Below are positions 1 through 9,867 of a stretch of DNA of 64,000 nt, one piece after another. The notes below the pieces were generated by a model. It saw only the letters and a list, made by a program, of their open reading frames with translations, did no database searches and was not told where the DNA came from. The stretch comes from Qipengyuania spongiae. GTDB taxonomy: Bacteria > Pseudomonadota > Alphaproteobacteria > Sphingomonadales > Sphingomonadaceae. The translations under genes and the position numbers were made by a program. Each line of letters opens with the position of its first letter. Positions within the stretch are counted from its first letter, which is position 1. The DNA is taken from NCBI RefSeq assembly GCF_026168555.1, contig NZ_CP092471.1:2056501-2120500 (forward strand), in the 5' to 3' direction.

Positions 1-503
1 TGAAGACGATCGCCGGGGCGCTCCGCACCGGTCCCGAAGATGCGGTCGCCCGCGTGACCGCACTGATCGAGGAGCGGCGCAAGCTGGAGAAGGATCTGGC
101 CGAAGCGAAGCGCGCTCTGGCGCTCGGTGGCGGAGGTGCAGGAGGCGACACCGCTCCTGCGGATGAAGATGTCGGCGGCGTCAAGTTCTCGGGCCAGGTC
201 CTCGACGGCCTGAACCCGCGCGAGTTGCGGCCTCTGCTGGACGAGGCGAAGACGCGGCTCGGTTCGGGCGTGGCGACGATCTGCGCGGTCAACGAGGGCA
301 AGGGCGCGATCGCCGTCGCGGTCACCGATGATCTGGCCGAGCGATTCAGCGCAGTCGATCTGGTGAAAAGCGGGGTCGAGGCGCTGGGCGGGAAGGGCGG
401 CGGCGGCCGGCCCGATATGGCGCAAGGAGGCGGGCCGGATGGAGACAAGGCCTCCGAGGCGATTGCTGCCGTGCGCGAGGCGCTCGCACGCGAAAACGCC
501 TGA
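1..503 (+). CDS. alaS: Alanyl-tRNA synthetase, C-terminal end (partial)
   Basis: This is the 3' end of a gene that starts before the window; the frame is open from base 3. AlaRS charges tRNA-Ala in the cytoplasm. The visible 167 or so residues match the tail of the enzyme: a coiled linker rich in Glu, Lys and Arg, a glycine-rich stretch, then the DHHA1-type C-Ala domain with a GKGGGGRPDMAQGGGPD segment typical of AlaRS, ending in VREALARENA. The DHHA1 GGGxP motif shared with other domains makes the family assignment firm. The stop codon lies inside the stem of a strong terminator, so alaS is the last gene of its transcript. Confidence 0.95.
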   Translation, partial: KTIAGALRTGPEDAVARVTALIEERRKLEKDLAEAKRALALGGGGAGGDTAPADEDVGGVKFSGQVLDGLNPRELRPLLDEAKTRLGSGVATICAVNEGKGAIAVAVTDDLAERFSAVDLVKSGVEALGGKGGGGRPDMAQGGGPDGDKASEAIAAVREALARENA

Positions 504-527
504 CGGGCGCGAACCCGTCAGGCGTTT
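494..527 (+). terminator. Rho-independent terminator of alaS, probably bidirectional
   Basis: A perfect 14-bp inverted repeat (494-507 and 514-527) with a 6-base loop is followed by a T-rich run. The alaS stop codon (501-503) lies inside the left arm. The arm starts with AAA, so on the minus strand the hairpin also ends in a short U run and could terminate the small gene at 543-716. Confidence 0.85.
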
Positions 528-542
528 CGTTCTGTCGAAAGA

Positions 543-716
543 TCAGGCGCCGGGCGTAGACTTGGTCTCGCCGCTGGAGCCGCGCTCGATATCGTAGCCT
601 TCCGTATCGGCAGGTGCGCCGCGCTTGTCCGTCGGCGCGCCGTCCTTCTGGACGTCCGCGACGTTCTGCGGCTTGAACTTTTCGTCGTTCGGGATCGGTT
701 TGGTCGGGTCTGCCAT
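543..716 (-). CDS. Small hydrophilic conserved hypothetical protein (57 aa)
   Basis: A 57-residue soluble protein, charged and Pro/Lys/Asp-rich, with no membrane segment or signal peptide. I chose the ATG at 716 because an AAGGAG Shine-Dalgarno sequence sits about 8 bases upstream and the protein then begins MADPTKPIPNDEKFKPQN. A longer frame to 773 adds a basic, low-complexity leader with no ribosome site. It lies between alaS (convergent) and the antiporter gene on the same strand. I do not recognise a family or function; similar short proteins are common as unnamed genes in sphingomonads. Confidence 0.65.
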   Translation of the reverse strand: MADPTKPIPNDEKFKPQNVADVQKDGAPTDKRGAPADTEGYDIERGSSGETKSTPGA

Positions 717-769
717 TTGCTTTCTCCTTTTCTTTTCAATGCACGAAAAGGAAAAGCGTTCAGAAATTC

Positions 770-2530
770 TCACTCGTTGATAGTCGAGGTCCTGAGCTTG
801 GGGCGATAGTCGAGCGCACCGTCATGTTCGATCCGGGCGCGGAACTCGTCGCGTTTCTCATGGATCGAGGCGATTACCGGACCCATGGCGACGCCGATAT
901 CGACGAGGACCGCTTCCGAAAGCTGCAGCGAGCTTTCCAGCGTCTCCGGCACGGCATGGCTGGCCCCGGCTCGGTAGAGCTGCGCGGCGTGGCTCGCGTC
1001 GCGGGCGCGCGCGACGATCAGCAGGTCGGGATATTCGGCGCGCAACTTGGAGACGAGGCGCTGCGCAAGGATCGGTTCGTCCATGGTCAGGACGACGGCG
1101 AGCGCCTCGCCCATCTCCAGCCGGTCGAGCGACGCCCCGCGCGAGGCATCGCCGAACACCGCCCGCATCCCGCGCGCCTTGGCCCGCTGGACGAGATCGG
1201 CGTCGGAATCAACCGCGATGTAGGGCTTTCCGTGTGCGTCGAGCATCTGCGCCACCAGCCGCCCGACACGGCCGGCACCGATGATGACAACGCGTCGCTC
1301 GCCGTTTTCCTCGGGCGGGAGTTCGGGGACCGGCTCGATCCGGCGCGCGACGATCCGGCCGAACTTGGCGAGAAGCGGCGTGATGGTGAGCCCGATCGCA
1401 GTGACGATCTGCCAGAACTGCGCGGTGCCGGGCTGGATCAGCAGCGCGGAGGTCGCGGCCGCGAGGACGATCAGTGTGGTTTCCGACGGGCTCGACATGA
1501 GAATGCCGGTCTCGACCGACGTCCCGCGCCCGGCACCCATCATGCGCAGGAGAATGCCGGTCACCACCGCCTTGAATGCCAGCACGCCGACCACGGCCGC
1601 GGCGAACATGCCGAGGCTGTCCCACACGGTCGCGAGGTCCACGCTCATGCCCACCGTGATGAGGAAGACGCCGAGTGCGAGGCCCTTGAACGGCTCTATG
1701 ATACCCTCGACCTCTGCGTGATACTCAGTCTCGGCGATCAACAGGCCGGCGACCAACGCTCCGACGATCGGCGACAAGCCGGCGGCGGCGGTGGCGAGGC
1801 TTGCCCCGATGACGACCAGCATAGATGCAGCGAGGAACAACTCGGGGCTCTTGGTCCGGGCGGCTTGGGCGAACAGGCGGGGCAGGAAGAACCGCCCGCC
1901 GACCATCATCACCGCCACCACGGCGACTCCTATGCCGAGGGTTTCGGCCAGTCCCTCCCATCCGCTGCTTGCGGCGTTGGGTGCCATCGCGCCGAGCAGG
2001 AAGATGATCGGCACGATCATGATGTCCTCGAACAGCAGCATCGACAGCGCTGCCCGCCCGACCGGGGAGGTGGTACCGGAAATCGGCAGCACGATCGCGG
2101 TCGAAGAGAAGGCAAGCGCGAAGCCCAGCCCGATGGCGCCGGTCCAGAACTGGCCCATCATCGCCATGACGATCGCGAGCGAGAACCCGATGATGAGTAC
2201 CTCCGCCACGCCGAGCCCGAAGACGAGCCGGCGCAGCTGCCATAATCGGTTAAAACTCAGCTCCAAGCCGATAGTGAACAGCAGGAGGATGATCCCGAAC
2301 TCGGCAAAGGGTTCGAGCGATTCGGGATCGGATATGGTGATGTATTCGAGCCAGGGCTGCTCGAAGATCAGGCTGCCGAGCCCATAGGGGCCGACCGCGA
2401 TGCCGATTAGAATGAAGCCAATGACCGGCGTGATCCGGAAGCGGGTGAAGACCGGAATGACGATCCCCGCCGCGCCGAGAATGACGAGCGCATCCTGGAG
2501 GATGGGCGAGGGAGCGATTTCACCGGCCAT
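770..2530 (-). CDS. Monovalent cation:proton antiporter, KefB/CPA2 family
   Basis: A 586-residue inner-membrane protein. Residues 1 to about 385 form the CPA2 Na+/H+ exchanger-type domain with about a dozen hydrophobic segments; an RFRITPVIGFILIGIAVGP stretch and an LLLFTIGLELS stretch are typical of KefB/KefC. Residues about 410-530 form a cytoplasmic RCK_N (TrkA-N) nucleotide-binding domain with the Rossmann motif GAGRVGRLVAQML. The family carries K+ efflux or K+/H+ exchange gated by nucleotide or glutathione adducts. No KefF/KefG partner lies beside it, so the ion and ligand are inferred from the family. It appears monocistronic. Confidence 0.9.
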   Translation of the reverse strand: MAGEIAPSPILQDALVILGAAGIVIPVFTRFRITPVIGFILIGIAVGPYGLGSLIFEQPWLEYITISDPESLEPFAEFGIILLLFTIGLELSFNRLWQLRRLVFGLGVAEVLIIGFSLAIVMAMMGQFWTGAIGLGFALAFSSTAIVLPISGTTSPVGRAALSMLLFEDIMIVPIIFLLGAMAPNAASSGWEGLAETLGIGVAVVAVMMVGGRFFLPRLFAQAARTKSPELFLAASMLVVIGASLATAAAGLSPIVGALVAGLLIAETEYHAEVEGIIEPFKGLALGVFLITVGMSVDLATVWDSLGMFAAAVVGVLAFKAVVTGILLRMMGAGRGTSVETGILMSSPSETTLIVLAAATSALLIQPGTAQFWQIVTAIGLTITPLLAKFGRIVARRIEPVPELPPEENGERRVVIIGAGRVGRLVAQMLDAHGKPYIAVDSDADLVQRAKARGMRAVFGDASRGASLDRLEMGEALAVVLTMDEPILAQRLVSKLRAEYPDLLIVARARDASHAAQLYRAGASHAVPETLESSLQLSEAVLVDIGVAMGPVIASIHEKRDEFRARIEHDGALDYRPKLRTSTINE

Positions 2531-2589
2531 GCCGGCCTTATAGCGAGGAACGGTCCCCCGTCACCCGGTGCGATCGAGGAATTTGCGGG

Positions 2590-4230
<1,641 letters not shown>

Positions 4231-4256
4231 GTCAGTCGGTCAGCGGGGGCTGGAAA

Positions 4257-5477
4257 TCAGGCCCAGTTCGCCATTTCCTTCTCGAGATTGTCGACGATCG
4301 CCTCGAAGAACTGCTCGGTGGTGAGCCAGTTCTGCTGCGGACCGATGAGGAGCGCGAGATCCTTGGTCATCTTGCCGCTCTCGACCGTCTCGACGCAGAC
4401 CCGCTCGAGCGTCTCGGCGAACTTCACCACATCGGGCGTGTCGTCGAACTTGCCGCGATAGATGAGGCCGCGCGTCCAGGCGAAGATGCTGGCGATCGGG
4501 TTGGTGCTGGTCGCCTTGCCCTGCTGATGCTGGCGATAGTGGCGGGTAACGGTGCCGTGCGCAGCCTCGGCCTCGACGGTCTTGCCGTCGGGCGAGAGGA
4601 GCACGCTGGTCATCAGGCCGAGCGAGCCGAACCCTTGCGCCACCACGTCCGACTGCACGTCGCCGTCGTAGTTCTTGCAGGCCCAGACGAACTTGCCGCT
4701 CCACTTGAGCGCGGCGGCGACCATGTCATCGATCAGGCGGTGTTCGTAGGTGATCTTGGCCTTCTCGAACTTGTCCTTGAACTCGGCGTCGAACACTTCC
4801 TGGAAGAGGTCCTTGAAGCGGCCGTCATACTTCTTGAGGATCGTGTTCTTGGTGCTGAGATAGACCGGCCAGCCGCGATCGAGCCCGTAATTGAAGCTCG
4901 CGCGGGCGAAGTCACGGATTGAATCGTCGAGATTGTACATCGCCATCGCGACGCCGCTGGACTGGAACTCGAACACGTCGAGATCGATGTTCTCGCCGTT
5001 CTCGCCCTCGAAGACGAGGCGCAGCTTGCCCGCGCCGGGGATCAGCGTGTCCTTAGCGCGATACTGGTCGCCGAAGGCATGGCGGCCGACCACGATCGGG
5101 TCGGTCCAACCGGGCACCAGGCGCGGCACGTTGTCGATCACGATCGGCTCGCGGAAGACCACGCCGCCAAGGATGTTGCGGATTGTCCCGTTGGGGCTGA
5201 CCCACATTTTCTTCAGGCCGAATTCCTCGACCCGGGCCTCGTCGGGCGTGATGGTGGCGCATTTCACGCCGACGCCGTGTTCCTTGATCGCGTTGGCGGC
5301 ATCGACCGTCACCTGATCGTCGGACGCGTCGCGGCCTTCGATCGAGAGGTCGTAATATTTCAGGTCGACATCGAGATAAGGAAGGATCAGCCGCTCGCGG
5401 ATCCACTTCCAGATGATCTTCGTCATTTCGTCGCCGTCGAGTTCGACGACCGGGTTCTTGACCTGAATTTTCTGCAT
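4257..5477 (-). CDS. icd: NADP-dependent isocitrate dehydrogenase
   Basis: A 406-residue cytoplasmic enzyme of the TCA cycle that oxidatively decarboxylates isocitrate to 2-oxoglutarate and makes NADPH. It is the eukaryote-like NADP-IDH type common in alphaproteobacteria. Substrate-binding segments [16 protein letters not shown] and [14 protein letters not shown] are visible, as is the [16 protein letters not shown] region near the cofactor site. I chose the ATG at 5477 ([18 protein letters not shown]), where homologues start; the open frame continues 24 codons upstream with no similarity. Length is normal. A terminator-like palindrome (5576-5616) separates it from the GH16 gene upstream. Confidence 0.96.
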   Translation of the reverse strand: MQKIQVKNPVVELDGDEMTKIIWKWIRERLILPYLDVDLKYYDLSIEGRDASDDQVTVDAANAIKEHGVGVKCATITPDEARVEEFGLKKMWVSPNGTIRNILGGVVFREPIVIDNVPRLVPGWTDPIVVGRHAFGDQYRAKDTLIPGAGKLRLVFEGENGENIDLDVFEFQSSGVAMAMYNLDDSIRDFARASFNYGLDRGWPVYLSTKNTILKKYDGRFKDLFQEVFDAEFKDKFEKAKITYEHRLIDDMVAAALKWSGKFVWACKNYDGDVQSDVVAQGFGSLGLMTSVLLSPDGKTVEAEAAHGTVTRHYRQHQQGKATSTNPIASIFAWTRGLIYRGKFDDTPDVVKFAETLERVCVETVESGKMTKDLALLIGPQQNWLTTEQFFEAIVDNLEKEMANWA

Positions 5478-5575
5478 GATTGCCCTGTCCGCTTTGATCT
5501 TTGGAATTTCGATGTGGCCGGGCTTTAGCAGAGGAACGGGGGGGCGCAAGGGAAGCGGGCGCCATGGCCGGAACG

Positions 5576-5616
5576 CGAAAACTCCGCCGATCCCGAAGCG
5601 GGTGGCGGAGTTTTCG
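5576..5616 (-). terminator. Large palindrome, terminator of the GH16 gene
   Basis: A perfect 13-bp inverted repeat (5576-5588 and 5604-5616) surrounds a 15-base loop that itself contains a short CCCG/CGGG stem. On the minus strand the right arm ends in GTTTTCG, consistent with termination of the GH16 transcript before icd. Confidence 0.7.
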
Positions 5617-5651
5617 GACGAGATGTGGCGACCCGGATGGCGGGTGAAAGG

Positions 5652-6971
5652 TTACTGGGCCCGCCAGATGCGGAGGGAATGGATTTCCATCGTGCCCTTA
5701 CCCTGATCGTAGGGATCGTCGGGCGCGGCCTTCACCGCGAGGCCGGTCAGGGGATACCAGGTCACGCCGGCGAAGGGATTGGCGTATTGCATGGTTTCCT
5801 TTCCGTCGACGAACATGGTGATCCATTCGGGAGTGACGGTTACCGCGAACGTGTGCGGCGCACTGTCGAGCGTGGTGTCGAGCCCGAACATGTCCATCGA
5901 CATCGTGCTGGCCGAGCGGGTGAACATGCGCTGGTTCGACCGGCCGCCATGCAGATTGGTCGAAAGCTGCTTGGGGAAGCGCCAGGAGGGGTTGTAGCCG
6001 AAGCCTTCGTAGACGTCGATCTCGGGCGGCCAGCCGCTCTTCGCCGCCAGCCACAAAGCGGGCCAGCTGCCGGAGCGGTTGGACATGGTCGCGACCCATT
6101 CGACCGTGCCATACTTGAACTGGGCGGCGGGCGTGTTGTGGCCCGACAATATCCCGGCGATGAAGGGATATTCGGTCACCGGCGTGCCGACACGGATCGG
6201 ACTGGCGGGGCGGAAGGACTTCAGCACCAGCGCATTGCCCGAGCGGGCGAAGCCGCCCATGTCGACTTTGCCGTAATAGCCGGTCTCCGCATTGCCGTCC
6301 TGCGTGCGGCCATGGGGAAGGGCGGTGGAGAATACGCTCTCGCCCCCGCGATCGTCGAACTGGATGGTCGCGCCGGTCTCGTCGTAAATCTTCTGGCCAT
6401 AGGGCGCGAAGGCCATGGCGCGGCGGCCACCGTCGGGTATGGGCTCGTTGGTCGAGCCGGCCTGCGCGGTGATCGTGCCGCTGGATCCGCGACGCCCGCC
6501 ATCGGGAGCGTAGGACTGGCTGACTTTCACCGTGTTGCCCTCGGACATGCCCGCGACGTTGAAGCTGACCGTCTTGACCAGCGGATCGCCCGGGCGGAAG
6601 ATCACCGGCTTCATCGTGTCGGGCGCGGCGCGGCCGCCATTGCCGTTGTGGACGCGCACGAAGGCGATGACCGTGTTCACCGTCTCGCGATCGAGCGCGA
6701 CCGGCACGTGGATCACCGTGGAGCCGGCGGGCACGCTGATCGACTGGATGTCGACCGTGGCGGCCGAGGGATAGGCCGTGCCGTCCTTGAAATCGAAGCG
6801 CGAACCCGACGGCGTCTGGGTGGCCGCGGGGGTCGGCGTAGGGCTGGGAGCGGGGGCCGGTGCCGGTGCGACGACGGCGACGCCGCCGGTTGAACTTGGG
6901 GAACCCGATGACCCGCCGCCGCAAGCGGTGATCATGCTCGCCATCGCGAGAGTGATTGTCGTGCGTTTCAT
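5652..6971 (-). CDS. Glycoside hydrolase family 16 lipoprotein
   Basis: A 439-residue exported protein. The N terminus is a lipoprotein signal with the lipobox ITAC (Cys17), then a Pro/Ala-rich linker (about 25-55). Residues about 65-165 look like a beta-sandwich domain of the Calx-beta type. The C-terminal half is a GH16 domain: WPALWLAAKSGWPPEIDVYE carries the ExDxxE catalytic signature (E317, D319, E322). GH16 enzymes cleave beta-1,3/1,4-glucans or galactans, and some trim exopolysaccharide. The substrate here cannot be read. It is monocistronic, with tRNA-Val upstream and a terminator palindrome downstream. Confidence 0.88.
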   Translation of the reverse strand: MKRTTITLAMASMITACGGGSSGSPSSTGGVAVVAPAPAPAPSPTPTPAATQTPSGSRFDFKDGTAYPSAATVDIQSISVPAGSTVIHVPVALDRETVNTVIAFVRVHNGNGGRAAPDTMKPVIFRPGDPLVKTVSFNVAGMSEGNTVKVSQSYAPDGGRRGSSGTITAQAGSTNEPIPDGGRRAMAFAPYGQKIYDETGATIQFDDRGGESVFSTALPHGRTQDGNAETGYYGKVDMGGFARSGNALVLKSFRPASPIRVGTPVTEYPFIAGILSGHNTPAAQFKYGTVEWVATMSNRSGSWPALWLAAKSGWPPEIDVYEGFGYNPSWRFPKQLSTNLHGGRSNQRMFTRSASTMSMDMFGLDTTLDSAPHTFAVTVTPEWITMFVDGKETMQYANPFAGVTWYPLTGLAVKAAPDDPYDQGKGTMEIHSLRIWRAQ

Positions 6972-7088
6972 TGTCTGCGCCCTGGAAAGAAACTGCCTTT
7001 CCCCGGGCTAAGCAAGTTGGGTGAACTTTCGGTAAAGCTCGGCACTTTTCCCGTGCAAACACGAGGAGAGTTCGCACGCCGAGCGTAC

Positions 7089-7128
7089 AAAAGCAGGCGC
7101 GGGCGGCCTTTGAAGGACCGGCCCGCGC
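7089..7128 (-). terminator. Probable terminator downstream of tRNA-Val
   Basis: An 8-bp GC-rich stem (7097-7104 with 7121-7128) encloses a loop that can pair further. On the minus strand it is followed, after a few bases, by a short run of U. The gap between stem and U run makes this less certain. Confidence 0.5.
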
Positions 7129-7159
7129 TTTCAGATCATCCGAATGTCGGAGATTTCGA

Positions 7160-7234
7160 TGGTGGGCGTAGGAAGAGTTGAACTTCCGACCCCTGCGATG
7201 TCAACACAGTGCTCTACCACTGAGCTATACGCCC
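7160..7234 (-). tRNA. tRNA-Val (GAC)
   Basis: Read on the minus strand, the sequence folds as a full cloverleaf: acceptor stem GGGCGTA pairs with TACGCCC (7 of 7), the D arm is GCTCAGTGGTAGAGC, the anticodon loop TTGACAT gives anticodon GAC, and the T arm contains GTTCAACTC. The 3' CCA is encoded (7160-7162). GAC reads the GTC and GTT valine codons, and GTC is heavily used here. Confidence 0.95.
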
Positions 7235-7340
7235 GACCGATCGAATTCGTCGCAGTGGCTGCGACAGGCGGGCCATCTAGCTGCGGCCCGTATGGTGCGC
7301 AAGAGCCTATCGCAGCTTTATTTGCGCGAAGCGTAAACGC

Positions 7341-7730
7341 TCAGAGCGAGGCGCTGACGCGGTCGTCCAGCACCCGTTCCACTTCCATCACCAGATCGCG
7401 CAGGTGGAAGGGTTTCGACAGCACCTTGGCGTTGGGCTGTTCCCGGCTGGCCTTGAGCGTCACCGCGGCGAAGCCGGTGATGAACATCACCTTGGTGTGC
7501 GGGCTCGTCTCGTTGCAGCGCTGCGCCAGCTCGATGCCGTCCATTTCGGGCATGACGATGTCCGAAAGGAGGAGGTCGTACATGCCCGTTTCCAGTTCGG
7601 GCAAGGCGGCCGTTCCCCGATCGACCGACGTCACGCCGAAACCCGCCCGCTCGAGAGCACGCCCGAGATAGGCGCGCATGGCGTCGTCGTCCTCGGCAAG
7701 GAGTATGTTGGCGCGATGCTGGTCGTTCAT
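7341..7730 (-). CDS. cpdR: CpdR single-domain response regulator
   Basis: A 129-residue stand-alone receiver domain with no output domain. The acidic pocket (AEDDDAMRAYL), the phospho-acceptor D57 in LLLSDIVMPEMDG, the Thr in VMFITGFAAVTL and the Lys in KVLSKPFHLRDLV are all present. The sequence closely follows CpdR of Caulobacter from LLAEDDD to KPFHLRDLV. In that organism unphosphorylated CpdR primes ClpXP to degrade cell-cycle substrates, under control of the CckA-ChpT phosphorelay. The kinase and ChpT are not in this window. It diverges from the N-formylglutamate amidohydrolase gene, with both starts within about 80 bases of each other. Confidence 0.92.
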   Translation of the reverse strand: MNDQHRANILLAEDDDAMRAYLGRALERAGFGVTSVDRGTAALPELETGMYDLLLSDIVMPEMDGIELAQRCNETSPHTKVMFITGFAAVTLKASREQPNAKVLSKPFHLRDLVMEVERVLDDRVSASL

Positions 7731-7807
7731 GCTTTCCCCTATAGCCTTGTCCCGTTAAGAAATCTTTGGGTGATTTGAAAATCTCGCAGGGAGTCCCAGC
7801 GCGCGAC

Positions 7808-8770
7808 ATGTCCGGAATTTCGAACCTCGCCGGGCCCGATGGAACGGGCATCCCGGGTGGACGGGTTCCAGGAATGCAGCGGCCCGCCTTCCGCTTCCAT
7901 CCCGGTCGCGCGCCGATGCTGCCGGTGGTGGTCGCGGTGCCCCATGCCGGGCGGGATTATCCGGCCGAGGTGCTGGAGGAGATGCGCGAGCCGGACTGGT
8001 CGAGATTGCGGCTGGAGGATCGCCATGTCGACCTGATCGGGCGGGAAATCGCACGGATGACCGGGGTGCCGTTACTGGTAGCCGAGGCTCCGCGCGCGCT
8101 GATCGATCTCAACCGTTCGCCCGACGACATGGACTGGACCATGGTGTCCGGAGACAGGCCCGCAAAGCCGCGCGGATCGCTCGTCAATCGCCGCGCGCGG
8201 TCGGGGCTGGGACTGGTGCCCCGGCGCCTTCACGGTCTGGGCGAGATATGGAAGGGGCGACTGGCCCAAAGCGACCTCAGCGTCCGCATCGAGAATATTC
8301 ACCGGCCCTATCACCGAACGCTCGGCAAGGCGCTGGAAGACATTCGCGATGCCTGGGGGGCGGCGCTGCTGATCGATCTTCATTCGATGCCGCCGCTCAA
8401 ACCGAACGGAGCGAACCTGAAGCCCGCTGAATTCGTGATTGGCGACCGGTTCGGCGCATCCAGCGACACAGGCGTTTCGGCACGCGCGCTCGAATATCTG
8501 GAAGGGGCGGGGCGGCGCACGGCGCACAACCGGCCTTATTCGGGCGGCTATGTGCTCGACACGCATGGCGCACCGCGTCGCAACATCCACGCGCTTCAGA
8601 TCGAGGTCTGCCGGACGACCTATCTCGACACGCGACTGGCCGAGCCGGGTCCGCGCCTCGGAAGCGTTGCCCGCCTTCTGGCTGGGCTCGTCCGCCAGCT
8701 GGCCGAGGTTGTCGCGCGTATGGGCGAAGACACACGCGATGGGGGTGGGCTGGCGATGGCCGCGGAATGA
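7808..8770 (+). CDS. N-formylglutamate amidohydrolase family protein
   Basis: About 320 residues of the FGase fold, a zinc-dependent hydrolase that releases formate and glutamate from N-formylglutamate in one route of histidine breakdown. Visible family segments are VVVAVPHAGRDYPAE (metal ligand His), LIDLNRSPDDMDW, ENIHRPYHRTL, LLIDLHSMPP and GGYVLDTHG. No hut genes lie nearby, so the true substrate may be another N-formyl or N-acyl amino acid. The ATG at 7808 is used; a TTG at 7766 would add 14 unconserved residues. It diverges from cpdR, and its stop codon abuts the U-tract of an opposing terminator. Confidence 0.87.
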   Translation: MSGISNLAGPDGTGIPGGRVPGMQRPAFRFHPGRAPMLPVVVAVPHAGRDYPAEVLEEMREPDWSRLRLEDRHVDLIGREIARMTGVPLLVAEAPRALIDLNRSPDDMDWTMVSGDRPAKPRGSLVNRRARSGLGLVPRRLHGLGEIWKGRLAQSDLSVRIENIHRPYHRTLGKALEDIRDAWGAALLIDLHSMPPLKPNGANLKPAEFVIGDRFGASSDTGVSARALEYLEGAGRRTAHNRPYSGGYVLDTHGAPRRNIHALQIEVCRTTYLDTRLAEPGPRLGSVARLLAGLVRQLAEVVARMGEDTRDGGGLAMAAE

Positions 8771-8803
8771 AAAAAACCACCCCGTGCATGATGCACGAGG
8801 TGG
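8770..8803 (-). terminator. Rho-independent terminator (candidate sRNA or sapC 3' end)
   Basis: On the minus strand a 12-position hairpin (8777-8788 with 8792-8803, one wobble) with a 3-base loop is followed by seven U. This is the strongest intrinsic terminator signal in the first 10 kb. Its U run overlaps the stop codon of the opposing amidohydrolase gene. Confidence 0.9.
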
Positions 8804-8868
8804 CCGAGGTTCAGGGAGGAAGTGCGCCTCAGCGCACTTGTCGAGCGAGCCATGAGGGAAGCGCCGCC
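8770..8868 (-). ncRNA. Candidate trans-acting small RNA with anti-Shine-Dalgarno segment
   Basis: The 224 bases between sapC and the amidohydrolase gene hold no credible ORF but three hairpins: 8777-8803 (terminator), 8820-8839 (8-bp stem GTGCGC-type, 4-base loop) and 8859-8893 (10-bp stem). Between the first two, the minus strand reads CTTCCTCCCT, a single-stranded anti-Shine-Dalgarno sequence of the kind seen in alphaproteobacterial trans-acting sRNAs. A TTGAAT element about 18 bases before CATTAA (minus strand) could be a promoter, giving an RNA of about 100 bases. The 5' end is a guess; the alternative is a 3' UTR-derived RNA or simply the sapC 3' UTR. Confidence 0.45.
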
Positions 8869-8994
8869 CGACACGATTAATGTGGGGCGGCGCTCAGGCA
8901 ATTCAAGATTTCTGGCGTGGTTTCGCGCGCTTTTGGCGCTGCCCCGCAACGGCTCGTCGCGAAGCCGTGCTGGGAGCCGACCTCAGGCCGCTTT

Positions 8995-9783
8995 TCAGGT
9001 CTGGGGAACGGCCGCGTCGGCCTGCGGCATCTTGCCCTGCTGGACCTGGCGCGAGAAGATGTTGCGCATCAATTCGAGCGAGAAGATATGGGCATGGATC
9101 AGCATGAGCAGGCCGCTCTTGTTCCACTGCTCCAGCTTCTCGGTCGGCAGGTTCTGCAGCTTGTCCTGATCGATCATCTGGAAGCCGCGATAGACGAAGG
9201 GCTTGTCCGGATTGTCGTTCTGCGTGATTGCGATCTCGCCATCCATCAGGAGACCTTCCTTCGTGATCTCCTCGATGAAGACGCGGGTGCGCTGGCCGGC
9301 CTGCTCGAAATGTTCGCAGAATTCCAGGATGCGCTTGGTGTTGTCGGTCGGCTGGCCGTCATCGGTGAACAGCGTCTCGCCTTCCTTGAAGTCGCCGACG
9401 ACCTCGCTGGTCGGATCGAAGCAGAGCGACAGCTCGTCGCTGTCCTGCCGCAGCTTGGCGAGCATGAAGGGATAGCGGCGGACATAAGCCGGAAGATAGA
9501 CCGGCTCGTTGATCTTGCCGTTGTCGTCGACATAGGTGTTCACGCCTTCGTTCATGCCCATGAGCAGGAGCGGCAGCGGATTGTCACCCGAGGAGAATAC
9601 GATGGGGAAATCGCGCTGCGCCTGCGCGAATTCGTCAACGGTCAGCGGGATGGCGTGCTGCGTCTTGAGGAAGTCCGCCGAATCGAGCGACTTTGTGCTC
9701 CACTTGCCATGGTCGCGGGTGTTGAGCGGCATGAGGTCGTTGTAGAACAGGGGCAGGGTGGGCTGCTGCGGCGCACTGGCCAT
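8995..9783 (-). CDS. SapC family protein
   Basis: A 262-residue soluble protein matching the SapC family throughout: PLFYNDLMPLNTRDHGKW near the start, FPIVFSSGDNPLPLLLMGM, LPAYVRRYPFMLAKL, an ITKEGLLMDGEIAI stretch, and YRGFQMIDQDKLQNL. The name comes from a gene linked to the Campylobacter S-layer export locus, but in sphingomonads the role is unknown. There is no signal peptide or membrane span. It is followed by the candidate sRNA region and preceded by the FAD oxidase gene on the same strand with an 84-base gap. Confidence 0.88.
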   Translation of the reverse strand: MASAPQQPTLPLFYNDLMPLNTRDHGKWSTKSLDSADFLKTQHAIPLTVDEFAQAQRDFPIVFSSGDNPLPLLLMGMNEGVNTYVDDNGKINEPVYLPAYVRRYPFMLAKLRQDSDELSLCFDPTSEVVGDFKEGETLFTDDGQPTDNTKRILEFCEHFEQAGQRTRVFIEEITKEGLLMDGEIAITQNDNPDKPFVYRGFQMIDQDKLQNLPTEKLEQWNKSGLLMLIHAHIFSLELMRNIFSRQVQQGKMPQADAAVPQT

Positions 9784-9867
9784 GTGGTCTCTCCGGATCG
9801 GAAAAGGTGAATATGATGTGCGCCGCGAAGGGAGCCTTCCGGTCCCCGGCGCGTGGAGCGCAGGCCA

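Noticed and set aside
824..2245. A 473-codon plus-strand frame opposite the antiporter gene
   Set aside because: It is an antisense shadow: its content is His, Asp and Arg-rich without domains, and the minus strand encodes a full transporter with all motifs.
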